From positions 36,828-100,827 of the IMG/VR virus record IMGVR_UViG_3300025401_000016: DNA of 64,000 nucleotides. One strand, 5' to 3'. Shown here one piece after another: positions 43,260-50,872 of the stretch. Within the stretch, counting starts at the first letter, position 1. Each line of letters begins with the position of its first letter. This DNA comes from a virus. Under the pieces are notes generated by a model, which was given only the letters and a program-made list of their open reading frames with translations, was not told the origin of the DNA and made no database searches. The translations under genes were made by a program, and so were the position numbers.

Positions 43260-43961
43260 ATGCAAAGCATGATTGATATTAACAAAACTCTGGACTTAAT
43301 TAAACTCAAATTCTACAATGAGTGGTTATATACTGCACATATATACGATGAGGGTGAAAGTCAGTTTCACAAAACAATTACTAGTCAAGTCGTAACACAA
43401 TATATTGATCCACTTAATTTAGCAAAAGATTCACTTATTTTAGATTTAGGATGTGGGCCCGGTTATTTCTTGGATGAAATGAAAGAGCGTGGTTATACAA
43501 ATTTAGTTGGAGTAACATTAAGCCCAGAAGACATTAAATTATGTGAAACTAAGGGACATACAATTAAATCGTATGATATGAGCTTTCTACCACAAAGTGA
43601 AGGTTACTATGATGAAAGTGTTGACTTTTTATTCTTGCGTCATGCATTAGAGCATAGTCCATATCCAATCTTTACGCTAATGGAATATAATCGTGTATTA
43701 AAACAGGGTGGTAAATTATATATTGAAGTTCCTGCCCCAGATTGCGAAAGACAACATGAATTCAATTTGAATCATTATAGTATATTGGGTAGTACTCAAT
43801 TGGCTGCATTATTACAACGTACTGGATTTGATATTGATGCATTTAATACAATTAGTTTTGACTTGACTGTCGGTGAAAATGAAGACGGTACATCAAAAGA
43901 AGTCAAAGAATCATACTATGCTATTTTAGTAACTAAAGCTAGACCCTTAGATATTAAATAA
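43260..43961 (+). CDS. SAM-dependent methyltransferase (class I)
   Basis: AGGAAA precedes the ATG. Motif I is D-L-G-C-G-P-G-Y (62-69), followed by acidic positions near 83-87 and 99-102 and the R-H-A-L-E-H-S motif near 128-134. The C-terminal part has K-Q-G-G-K-L-Y-I-E-V, typical of methyltransferase 11/23 families. No target-recognition domain is present, so it is not an obvious DNA methyltransferase; a small molecule, lipid or glycan target is likely. Among virion genes it may modify the surface of host or phage. Confidence 0.85.
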   Translation: MQSMIDINKTLDLIKLKFYNEWLYTAHIYDEGESQFHKTITSQVVTQYIDPLNLAKDSLILDLGCGPGYFLDEMKERGYTNLVGVTLSPEDIKLCETKGHTIKSYDMSFLPQSEGYYDESVDFLFLRHALEHSPYPIFTLMEYNRVLKQGGKLYIEVPAPDCERQHEFNLNHYSILGSTQLAALLQRTGFDIDAFNTISFDLTVGENEDGTSKEVKESYYAILVTKARPLDIK

Positions 43962-43974
43962 TTGGTAAATTTCA

Positions 43975-43982
43975 GCTAAATA
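43975..43982 (+). promoter_or_regulatory. Late promoter GCTAAATA
   Basis: Six of eight bases match TATAAATA. Four nt before the ATG at 43987; no ribosome binding site visible. Confidence 0.55.
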
Positions 43983-43986
43983 CATC

Positions 43987-44268
43987 ATGTCCTTTGATGT
44001 ATGGAAACAAAGTAAAATACAGAACGGATTTGAGAAACTCAAGTCCGTTCCTGCACAGGCACAAAATATAGACACAACACTTGATGATTTAAGAAAATTA
44101 AGTGGTATAACTCAACAGGTTATAGGTGAAGAAAGTAATATTAGTATCACTGGTAATGAAAAAGGTGAATTAATGAAAAAGAATAATATCAGACCAGGGA
44201 CCCCTGAGTGGTTCAAACTTTGGTTTAGCAGATCTTATCTAACAGGCGAAAAGCCAATAGGAAAATAA
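43987..44268 (+). CDS. Hypothetical protein with RPGTPEWFK-LWF motif (93 aa)
   Basis: The N-terminal half is charged with L-D-D-L-R-K-L-S-G, a motif also seen at the C-terminus of the 48824 protein (I-R-K-L-S-G-L). The C-terminus has R-P-G-T-P-E-W-F-K-L-W-F-S and Y-L-T-G-E, which I remember from other phage proteins without a firm name. It starts 4 nt after a late promoter and ends next to the following ATG (TAAATG). Confidence 0.6.
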   Translation: MSFDVWKQSKIQNGFEKLKSVPAQAQNIDTTLDDLRKLSGITQQVIGEESNISITGNEKGELMKKNNIRPGTPEWFKLWFSRSYLTGEKPIGK

Positions 44269-44424
44269 ATGTCAGGTGGTGCAGTAATAACAGGTGGTGT
44301 ATTAATTTCAGGCGGTGCGATTATATCTGACCACATACCGCAAACATATTACATTATTACAGACGATGGATATTTCATTGTAACTGATAGTAATGATAAT
44401 ATTGTAACAGAATTAGAGGAATAA
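44269..44424 (+). CDS. Small Gly/Ile-rich protein (51 aa)
   Basis: The ATG follows the preceding stop directly (TAAATG). The first 20 residues alternate Gly with Ile, Val, Leu and Ser (S-G-G-A-V-I-T-G-G-V-L-I-S-G-G), then a Tyr/Asp-rich end. The stop is one base before the next ATG. It may be a beta-structured fibre accessory. Not recognised. Confidence 0.55.
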   Translation: MSGGAVITGGVLISGGAIISDHIPQTYYIITDDGYFIVTDSNDNIVTELEE

Positions 44425-44425
44425 T

Positions 44426-45268
44426 ATGGCAAATAAGAAATTAACAGACATATCAGCATTATCACCGATGACCAGTGGTACTGTGTTTTTAGTAGATGAT
44501 AGTGGTACAACACAGACAGTAACTGGTAGTGTTATCAAAAGCTACATTACTAGTAGTGATATGGTAGTAAGTGGTAATATAACATCTGCTGGTAGTTTAA
44601 TTCCAGCAACAAGTAATACATATACATTAGGCACACCAACATTTAAATGGGCTGACATGTATATTGGTCCCAATTCAATACACATACAAGATACTGCTAA
44701 TAGTGCTAATACAGGTATTTTAACTGTAACGAACGGGATACTTCAAATTAATGGAGTAGCAGGATTACAAGCAAACTTAATATCAGGTAACACATCATTA
44801 ACATTAGACAGTAATGCTAATGTTACTATAACTGTAGCTGGCTCAGACAATAGTTGGACATTTGATGACACGAATAAATTAACTACGCCCGGAAATGTAT
44901 TAGTACAGGACAGCAATCAGAATGATATCATTGAATTAAGAACTGATGGCAATATCGCATTTAATGGTAGTTCTACACTATCGGTAAATGGCGGATTCTT
45001 TGTGAGTTCAGTTGGGTCAACTGACGGCCAAGGCAATATAGTAACTTACGACAGCGGTGAGTTTAAGTACGGACCTCAACTAAAAGATTATGCAGGTAAC
45101 ATTGGTGCTAACAACATAACTATCACTGGCTTATTGAAAGCACCGCAAACAACCAAAGCATCTAACGCTACAGGCACACCTGGTCAAATCTGTTGGGATT
45201 CAAATTACATCTATGTATGTACTGCTACAAATACCTGGAAGCGTAGTCCATTAACAGGTGGATATTAA
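44426..45268 (+). CDS. Tail-fibre-like protein (280 aa)
   Basis: AGAGGAATAAT precedes the ATG. The N-terminus K-K-L-T-D-I-S-A-L and V-F-L-V-D-D-S-G is typical for phage fibre proteins. Middle repeats G-N-I-T-S-A-G-S and W-A-D-M-Y-I-G-P match fibre shafts of T4-like phages. The C-terminus carries G-T-P-G-Q-I-C-W-D and I-Y-V-C-T-A-T-N-T-W-K-R, the common fibre-end module. Presumably a host-contact fibre. Confidence 0.78.
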   Translation: MANKKLTDISALSPMTSGTVFLVDDSGTTQTVTGSVIKSYITSSDMVVSGNITSAGSLIPATSNTYTLGTPTFKWADMYIGPNSIHIQDTANSANTGILTVTNGILQINGVAGLQANLISGNTSLTLDSNANVTITVAGSDNSWTFDDTNKLTTPGNVLVQDSNQNDIIELRTDGNIAFNGSSTLSVNGGFFVSSVGSTDGQGNIVTYDSGEFKYGPQLKDYAGNIGANNITITGLLKAPQTTKASNATGTPGQICWDSNYIYVCTATNTWKRSPLTGGY

Positions 45269-45291
45269 ATAACTTTTTGGTGCATTGCCCA

Positions 45292-45299
45292 TATAAATA
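45292..45299 (+). promoter_or_regulatory. Late promoter TATAAATA (perfect)
   Basis: Six nt before the ATG of a 20-residue ORF at 45306. Confidence 0.75.
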
Positions 45300-45305
45300 C
45301 TAACT

Positions 45306-45368
45306 ATGAATAAGCCAGTAAGTAACGCACCATCGTTAGTAAAGAATCCGTATACAAAAACAAACTAA
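45306..45368 (+). pseudogene. Relic of a terminase large-subunit 5' end (20 aa)
   Basis: The ORF reads M-N-K-P-V-S-N-A-P-S-L-V-K-N-P-Y-T-K-T-N and stops. The part L-V-K-N-P-Y-T-K-T aligns with L-V-K-S-P-Y-K-K-T at residues 7-15 of the intact terminase that starts at 46068. Both begin 5-6 nt after a perfect TATAAATA. I infer that the gene at 45376 was inserted after the terminase start, leaving this relic and a rebuilt 5' end. It may still be translated. Confidence 0.6.
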
Positions 45369-45371
45369 ATA
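45364..45371 (+). promoter_or_regulatory. Late promoter ACTAAATA
   Basis: Six of eight bases match; the motif contains the TAA stop of the 20-residue ORF and is 4 nt from the ATG at 45376. Confidence 0.55.
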
Positions 45372-45375
45372 CATT

Positions 45376-46041
45376 ATGGCATCAAACGGAATATCAACAC
45401 TATCAACAAAGCAATTGAAACAAGTTGCTAAACTAAACTTGGCTATGCAAGATAGACAAAGAGTAGGGAACATACGCAGTGCATACGATATCACAGAATT
45501 GCCAACACAATATAATAACAACGGTATAACTGACAATCCTAATTCAAGTGGTTTGGTACAGGGTCGTCCATGGTTACCTTTACAATCAGGAATTTATCAA
45601 TATCACTATAACGGTTATTGGAATAATACTATTAGTTTTTTCACAGGAAATAGTCCCTCAGGACATCAAATTGCAACTAACTTTGAGATAGGAAGTGAAT
45701 CAACAAATCATAGTGAATTGTTTGCTGGATATTTTTTATCTGACTATACCGGTGTTTGGACATTTAGTATGACAAGTGATGATGCTAGCAACTTTTGGAT
45801 TGGTACAAATGCACGATCAGGATATACTATACCTAACGCATTAATATCTAGTACTTATAACACAGGGGCAGTAACAGGCACCGTTAATTTAGTAGCAGGT
45901 TCATATTATCCTATACTAGTTCTGTATGGAAATGGTGCGGCAGGCGGTTCATTATCATTAAGTTATAGTCATACTGGTGTATCTAACACCACTGATTACA
46001 CAGGTAAATTATTTTATAATCCAGTAACTAATGGTATTTAA
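45376..46041 (+). CDS. PA14/GLEYA-like carbohydrate-binding virion protein (221 aa)
   Basis: The N-terminal third (K-Q-L-K-Q-V-A-K-L-N-L-A, then Y-D-I-T-E-L-P-T-Q-Y-N and G-L-V-Q-G-R-P-W) is a head piece that I remember from cyanophage proteins. The C-terminal half has F-A-G-Y-F-L-S-D-Y-T-G-V-W-T-F, then T-S-D-D-A-S-N-F-W-I-G and Y-Y-P-I-L-V-L-Y-G-N, matching PA14/GLEYA adhesin domains that bind sugars through a calcium-linked D-D pair. It lies between a terminase relic and the terminase. Probably a host-glycan-binding fibre component. Confidence 0.75.
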   Translation: MASNGISTLSTKQLKQVAKLNLAMQDRQRVGNIRSAYDITELPTQYNNNGITDNPNSSGLVQGRPWLPLQSGIYQYHYNGYWNNTISFFTGNSPSGHQIATNFEIGSESTNHSELFAGYFLSDYTGVWTFSMTSDDASNFWIGTNARSGYTIPNALISSTYNTGAVTGTVNLVAGSYYPILVLYGNGAAGGSLSLSYSHTGVSNTTDYTGKLFYNPVTNGI

Positions 46042-46054
46042 TCTTTAGCATAGT

Positions 46055-46062
46055 TATAAATA
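46055..46062 (+). promoter_or_regulatory. Late promoter TATAAATA (perfect) of the terminase
   Basis: Five nt before the ATG at 46068; no ribosome binding site. Confidence 0.78.
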
Positions 46063-46067
46063 ATGCT

Positions 46068-46985
46068 ATGAATGATACATCTACTTTAGTCAAATCACCC
46101 TACAAGAAAACAAAGTTCAAAGATTCAAAACAATTAGACGACTTTGTTAAATGTTGTGATCCGGATACAGGTTATCTATATTTCATGGATAACTTCTTTT
46201 ATATCCAACATCCAACAAGGGGTGCTATTCAGTACCATCCATGGGACTTTCAACAAAAACTAATTGATACATATCACAATTATAGATTTAGTATTAACTT
46301 GATGGCTCGACAAACTGGTAAGTCAACTTCAGCAGCAGGTTACTTACTTTGGTATGCTATGTTCATACCAGATGCAACAATTCTTATCGCTGCACACAAA
46401 TATGACGGTGCACAAGAGATTATGCAACGTATTCGTTATGCATATGAGAATTGTCCTGATCACATTAAAGCAGGAGCAACTGACTATAATAAAGGTAATT
46501 TAGGTTTTGACAATGGTAGTCGTATTATATCAGCGACTACAACTGAAAATACAGGTCGTGGTCTATCTATATCATTACTATATTTGGATGAGTTTGCATT
46601 CGTAAGACCTACTATAGCAAAAGAGTTTTGGACATCAATTACACCCACACTATCAACTGGTGGTAAAGCAATTATTACAAGCACTCCCAACTCTGATGAA
46701 GATCAATTTGCTTTCTTATGGAAACAAGCAAACAAGTGTGAAGATGAATTTGGTAACACAACAGATTTAGGTGTAAACGGGTTCAAAGCATATAAAGCAA
46801 CTTGGGAAGCACACCCTGAAAGAGATCAAAAGTGGGCTGATGAAATGATAGCACAACTCGGGGAAGATAGATTCCGCCGAGAAATGAATTGCATAACAGG
46901 TGATTCTAATGTCACTATAAAATTACCCAATGGAAAAATTAAAAAAATATCAATAGATGAACTTTCTAAGTTACTAAGTTCATAA
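46068..46985 (+). CDS. Terminase large subunit, ATPase exon fused to split-intein N-half (gp17-N)
   Basis: Residues 1-274 are the ATPase part of a T4-like gp17: Walker A A-R-Q-T-G-K-S-T (80-87), Walker B L-L-Y-L-D-E (170-175), coupling motif I-T-S-T-P-N-S (about 205-211). The native sequence stops at R-R-E-M-N (274). From Cys275 to the stop, 31 residues beginning C-I-T-G-D-S form intein block A, so the extein continues in the gene at 47755. The gene is therefore one half of a fractured terminase. DNA packaging requires protein splicing to join both parts. Short N-halves of this kind are known from the AceL-TerL split intein, also in TerL. Confidence 0.93.
   Translation: MNDTSTLVKSPYKKTKFKDSKQLDDFVKCCDPDTGYLYFMDNFFYIQHPTRGAIQYHPWDFQQKLIDTYHNYRFSINLMARQTGKSTSAAGYLLWYAMFIPDATILIAAHKYDGAQEIMQRIRYAYENCPDHIKAGATDYNKGNLGFDNGSRIISATTTENTGRGLSISLLYLDEFAFVRPTIAKEFWTSITPTLSTGGKAIITSTPNSDEDQFAFLWKQANKCEDEFGNTTDLGVNGFKAYKATWEAHPERDQKWADEMIAQLGEDRFRREMNCITGDSNVTIKLPNGKIKKISIDELSKLLSS
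46890..46982 (+). other. Split intein N-fragment (31 aa)
   Basis: Cys275 is the catalytic first residue, followed by I-T-G-D-S-N-V (block A), then G-K-I-K-K-I and a short helix. The fragment stops before block B, which lies in the downstream gene, so the break is between blocks A and B. Confidence 0.88.
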
Positions 46986-47000
46986 TTTATGACGAAACGG

Positions 47001-47008
47001 TATAAATA
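47001..47008 (+). promoter_or_regulatory. Late promoter TATAAATA (perfect) for the HNH gene
   Basis: Four nt before the ATG at 47013. It allows the endonuclease to be made independently of the terminase exon. Confidence 0.65.
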
Positions 47009-47012
47009 CACT

Positions 47013-47777
47013 ATGATAAAAAATAAATATTACCACTGGTATCATTCTATTATTGATAGTGCTAAAACATCAAATAGAGTAAAAAATAACCAAACTTATT
47101 TTGAGTATCATCATGTAATTCCTAAATCTTTAGGCGGAGATGACTCACCGTCTAATTTGGTTTTGCTTACATGCAAAGAACATTATACATGTCACCATTT
47201 ATTAACAAGATTTACAGTTAGCGGAGATAAAGCAAAAATGATATATGCTTTTTGGGGTCTCGCTAATCAATGGAGCAAATATAGGGATAACGTTAGGATA
47301 ACGAATCGTACATACTCTTTACTAAAAGAAAATATTAGTAAACAACTTTCAATAGATAGACTAGGAAGTAGTAATCCTATGTATGGTAAAGATGCACCCA
47401 ATAAAGGTATAAAGCGTCCCGGAGTGGGTGGAAGAAAACCGGGATTTGTTTGGTCAGATGAAGAAAGAGAAAAACATTTAAAAGCAAGATCCTCTGAGGG
47501 ATATTACGATTATCTCAGAGATCCTGAAAGATGTAGGAAAATTAGTAATTCTCAAAAAGGAAAAATAGGCAATGCTACTGGAAAAATCTGGTTTAACAAT
47601 GGCATTAAAGAACTCTATTCTAATGAATGCCCTGAAGGATTTATTCAGGGCAGGTTACCTAAAGATCAGATATCAAAACGAGGAATGAAATGGTACAATA
47701 ACGGTACCATTAATAAACAGTTCAAAGATGATAATATTTTAGAAGGATTTGTAAGTGGAAGACTTAGTAAAAAATAA
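47013..47777 (+). CDS. HNH homing endonuclease inside the fractured terminase (254 aa)
   Basis: I start at ATG 47013, 4 nt after a perfect late motif; an ATG at 46989 would add eight residues. The nuclease motif is E-Y-H-H-V-I-P-K-S-L-G-G (His33/34), S-N-L-V (Asn48) and H-Y-T-C-H-H (57-62). Downstream are NUMOD-like DNA-binding repeats: S-N-P-M-Y-G-K, and two copies of W-(F/Y)-N-N-G ending in E-G-F-(I/V)-x-G-R. It is a free-standing gene placed exactly between the intein halves and overlaps the second terminase exon by 23 nt. It could spread the whole cassette into intein-less terminase genes (inference). Confidence 0.9.
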   Translation: MIKNKYYHWYHSIIDSAKTSNRVKNNQTYFEYHHVIPKSLGGDDSPSNLVLLTCKEHYTCHHLLTRFTVSGDKAKMIYAFWGLANQWSKYRDNVRITNRTYSLLKENISKQLSIDRLGSSNPMYGKDAPNKGIKRPGVGGRKPGFVWSDEEREKHLKARSSEGYYDYLRDPERCRKISNSQKGKIGNATGKIWFNNGIKELYSNECPEGFIQGRLPKDQISKRGMKWYNNGTINKQFKDDNILEGFVSGRLSKK

Positions 47778-48087
47778 TAAAGGTATACAAATCTTAACTG
47801 ATTCGGGTTGGAGTGATTTTGCCGGCGTGCTTGCCAAGGGTAAAAAAGAAACGGTATTGATACAAACAACCACTAAAAAAATTACATGCACATTAGATCA
47901 TGATTTTTTTAATGTAAATTTAAAAAAGATTCCTGCAAAGAAATTAAAACCGGGAATTAAAATTAAAGATAATACAGGTGTAGATACAGTAGTAAGCATA
48001 TCACTAAAAAAAGTTGAACAAGTGTATGATTTATTAAATGTTGAAAAAAATCATAGATTTTATGCGAATGACTTACTGATATCCAAC
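47755..48087 (+). other. Split intein C-fragment (111 aa)
   Basis: The fragment has blocks B, F and G. The penultimate residue before Asn111 is Ser rather than His, and the +1 extein residue is Cys112. With the 31-residue N-part the reassembled intein is about 142 residues, a mini-intein without internal endonuclease. Confidence 0.88.
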
Positions 48088-48813
48088 TGTGAATTTATTA
48101 TTGCTGATGAGACTCTTATTAATCCAAATACATTGATTGCATTAGAAGGTATTGAACCCACACTACGTCAAGGGCAAATACGTTGGTATAAAACACCAAC
48201 TAAAGGTAATATATATGCTGTTGGTTTAGATCCTAGTCTTGGTACAGGTGGTGATCCAGCTGGCATACAAATTTTTGAAGCAAATACAACTACACAAATT
48301 GGTGAATGGAAACACAATAAAACTGATATACCAAATCAGATTAAATTATTAGCACAAATTAACAAGTATATTGTTGAATGTACAAATGAACCAAATAGTT
48401 TATACTATAGCATAGAAAATAATAGTATAGGTGAAGCTGCACTAGTATCATTAAATGAATACGGGGAATCAAATATCCCTGGCATTTTCATCAGCGAATC
48501 TGGTAAAAAACGTAAAGGTTTCAATACTACACAAAAATCTAAATTGGCTGCTTGTGCTAAATTCAAATCACTATTAGAAAGTAAAAAATTAACTGTGCAT
48601 AGTCGCAGTTTAATCAGTGAATTAAAGACATTTGTTGCACATGGTGGTAGTTATGCCGCTAAAACGGGTGAAACAGATGATTTGGTCATGTCTTCATTAC
48701 TAATTGTAAGAATGATTCAACAAATAGGGGAATACAATAGTGATTTAGATAGTCATATGAGGGATCATAGTGAGATAATTGCTCCCCTGCCCTTCTTTGC
48801 AGTTTTTGCATAA
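47755..48813 (+). CDS. Split-intein C-half fused to terminase nuclease exon (gp17-C)
   Basis: GTG at 47755 is chosen because AGAAGGA lies 7 nt upstream inside the HNH gene. Residues 1-111 are the intein C-part with block B T-x-x-H (T-L-D-H, about 46-49), block F Y-D-L-L-N-V-E-K-N-H-R-F-Y-A-N-D and the end L-L-I-S-N before Cys112. The usual penultimate His is Ser. Residues 112-352 are the terminase nuclease domain: D159 in G-L-D-P-S-L, E221 in S-I-E-N-N, and D308/D309 in G-E-T-D-D-L-V. Splicing would give C-E-F-I-I-A-D-E-T-L after R-R-E-M-N and a protein of about 515 residues. Both exons are needed for headful packaging. Confidence 0.93.
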   Translation: MEDLVKNNKGIQILTDSGWSDFAGVLAKGKKETVLIQTTTKKITCTLDHDFFNVNLKKIPAKKLKPGIKIKDNTGVDTVVSISLKKVEQVYDLLNVEKNHRFYANDLLISNCEFIIADETLINPNTLIALEGIEPTLRQGQIRWYKTPTKGNIYAVGLDPSLGTGGDPAGIQIFEANTTTQIGEWKHNKTDIPNQIKLLAQINKYIVECTNEPNSLYYSIENNSIGEAALVSLNEYGESNIPGIFISESGKKRKGFNTTQKSKLAACAKFKSLLESKKLTVHSRSLISELKTFVAHGGSYAAKTGETDDLVMSSLLIVRMIQQIGEYNSDLDSHMRDHSEIIAPLPFFAVFA

Positions 48814-48816
48814 ATA
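48809..48816 (+). promoter_or_regulatory. Late promoter CATAAATA overlapping terminase stop
   Basis: The TAA stop of the terminase exon (48811-48813) lies in the motif; 7 nt separate it from the ATG at 48824. It decides that start over an upstream in-frame start at 48779. Confidence 0.65.
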
Positions 48817-48823
48817 TATTACT

Positions 48824-50872
48824 ATGTCAGCAAATCAAGATAACATTAAATCAGAAGTATACGGCTTTCTAAAAAGTCGCGGATATGACCCTAAACTATT
48901 ATCAACCTCAGGAAAAAGCGTACCTGTTGAATCTGAAGCAGAGGTAATAGGATTTACTTTTACAAAAGACGGGGTAGATTATGGAAATGCATACTGTAGT
49001 TTAGATAACTCAGATGTATTTACAATATATGAAACAGATAAAATTGCAGATAGTCCTAGTGAAGATGAATCCGATGATCTTTCTTGGAGTGATTTGATAG
49101 TTGCATTAAGACAAATGACATTTGGTAAAGTAGATAAATTTAACATAGATCGCATAGATAATTTGGAACACGACATGGCTAAAAGAGAACATACCAAAAA
49201 ACTAGATGAAAGCTATTATGCAATCAATAAAAAATCTAGTTATAGTGACAATATTCCCACTGTAAAAATACATCTTCAACATAGTCGTGCACTTGAAGAG
49301 GGTGAACAACGTTATCGCAATGTTGAAAGAATTTTCATTGAAAATACATTGGGCGAAAGATTTCTAGCTCCTACAAATAAACCCGGTTTAGCAAGAGTAT
49401 ATGCTAGACATATTGCTGAAGGTGGTAAAGTTAATGATGATCGTTGGAATCACATCAGTAGTTTATGTGAAGAATATAGTAAAATGGCAGGATTTGTTCG
49501 TGCCACTCGCAATGGACAGTTTGTTGAGTCCACACAAAAATTAGTTAATGAGGGTATAAATCACTATCAAAAACTACGTGAAACATTACATAAATTAACA
49601 GGTAAAAAAGGTTACAGTACTTATTTTGAAAGTTACACTCCTCCATTAATGGAAGACGAAGAACAAGCTGATTTAAGTGAAATGTTTATGAGTAGTAGCT
49701 TAGACCCACGTATTGAGTGTGTAATGCCTATTCTAAGCAAACTCAGCAAGAATATAACTGAGGACAATATGAAAGAAATTAAATCATTAGAAGAGTGGGC
49801 AGAATCAATCGCAGAAACTCCATTAAAAGAATTTGCACCTGGCGAGAACCCCGGTGGTAATAGTGGTGATGAGTATCTAAGAGCATTAGCGAGTGCTTGG
49901 TATAACCAAGATTTAAGTGCTATTGCAGATCAAGTTAAAAAAGACAAGAATCCAAAGAAAAAGAATATGATGGATCGTGTTATTGATGCACAAGAAGCAG
50001 TAGAAAAAATCCTAAGCCGTGGGGTACATTGTCCTGACGGTAAAGTTAGAAAGTATTATATCGACTATACCGCAGATTTCGACGGCGTAGACATGGTCAG
50101 TCATGATTACTATGAACACTCTGATTATGGTCCTAATGACGAATATGTTGACGGTCGTACTGGTAAACCATGGAGCGTCTACGATCACATAGAATTTAAA
50201 GATAGTGATTTAGATGAGGGTATAAAAGAAGGTAAATATGATGACGAAGATGATGGACTCATTGCTGGTCGCTATACTCCTCAACAATGGGCTAAGATGG
50301 TAAGCAATGTAAAGAAATTAGCACATGCACAGAATGCTAAGAAAATGGCTACAGTTAGTACCAATAAACCAATTGGTACACGTGTAGCTGATATCGGACC
50401 CGGCGGCAAAGAACATAATGTTAAAACAGATGCTGAGTGGGATAAACAAAAAGGTGTGAAGGAAGGCCATGCAGACCAACAACGAAAAATCTTCAAGAAG
50501 AACGGCAAGCCAGTAGGTGAAGTTGGTATTGACCGTGAGTCAAGTCCCGGCAACGGCCAATGGTATATGAAGTGCTATGCTTACAATATAGATAATGCAG
50601 GCTACGATTCATACGAAGAAGCCGTTGAAGAACTAAAATATTGCTTAAAGCAAGGTGTGGCGGAAGAAGTAGATACTGGTGAATATGATGCACGTAAATC
50701 TACCCATAAAGGTAATCCTACTAAAGAACAAGAGAAAAGCTTCCGTGAGAAAGTAAAGCAATATGGTGACGAATTAGAACAACGTCAAAAAGAAAAAGAA
50801 CAAACTGTTAAAGAAGGTTTGAATGAAAATTCTGAGATAATTAGAATTCGTAAATTATCAGGGTTAGTATAA
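48824..50872 (+). CDS. Large modular protein of unknown function (682 aa)
   Basis: I start at ATG 48824, just after the late promoter. The N-terminal 270 residues are charged and mostly helical, with I-E-N-T-L-G-E-R-F-L-A-P. A central part contains Y-Y-I-D-Y-T-A-D-F-D-G-V and an acidic Asp/Glu stretch. Near 50470-50640 there is a compact module (K-I-F-K-K-N-G-K-P-V-G-E-V-G) with different base use. The C-terminus ends in I-R-K-L-S-G-L-V, a short motif that also occurs in the 43987 protein. Repeated V-K-E-G and V-A-E-E tags separate the parts. It follows the terminase directly; a head-interior or scaffold-like role is possible but not shown. Confidence 0.65.
   Translation: MSANQDNIKSEVYGFLKSRGYDPKLLSTSGKSVPVESEAEVIGFTFTKDGVDYGNAYCSLDNSDVFTIYETDKIADSPSEDESDDLSWSDLIVALRQMTFGKVDKFNIDRIDNLEHDMAKREHTKKLDESYYAINKKSSYSDNIPTVKIHLQHSRALEEGEQRYRNVERIFIENTLGERFLAPTNKPGLARVYARHIAEGGKVNDDRWNHISSLCEEYSKMAGFVRATRNGQFVESTQKLVNEGINHYQKLRETLHKLTGKKGYSTYFESYTPPLMEDEEQADLSEMFMSSSLDPRIECVMPILSKLSKNITEDNMKEIKSLEEWAESIAETPLKEFAPGENPGGNSGDEYLRALASAWYNQDLSAIADQVKKDKNPKKKNMMDRVIDAQEAVEKILSRGVHCPDGKVRKYYIDYTADFDGVDMVSHDYYEHSDYGPNDEYVDGRTGKPWSVYDHIEFKDSDLDEGIKEGKYDDEDDGLIAGRYTPQQWAKMVSNVKKLAHAQNAKKMATVSTNKPIGTRVADIGPGGKEHNVKTDAEWDKQKGVKEGHADQQRKIFKKNGKPVGEVGIDRESSPGNGQWYMKCYAYNIDNAGYDSYEEAVEELKYCLKQGVAEEVDTGEYDARKSTHKGNPTKEQEKSFREKVKQYGDELEQRQKEKEQTVKEGLNENSEIIRIRKLSGLV

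Noticed and set aside
46068-48813. Frameshift or sequencing error splitting the terminase
   Set aside because: The break carries complete intein blocks A, B, F and G at the exact extein junctions and a full HNH gene between.
48779-48823. Upstream start for the 682-residue protein
   Set aside because: It would lie inside the terminase 3' end; the late promoter 7 nt before ATG 48824 supports the later start.
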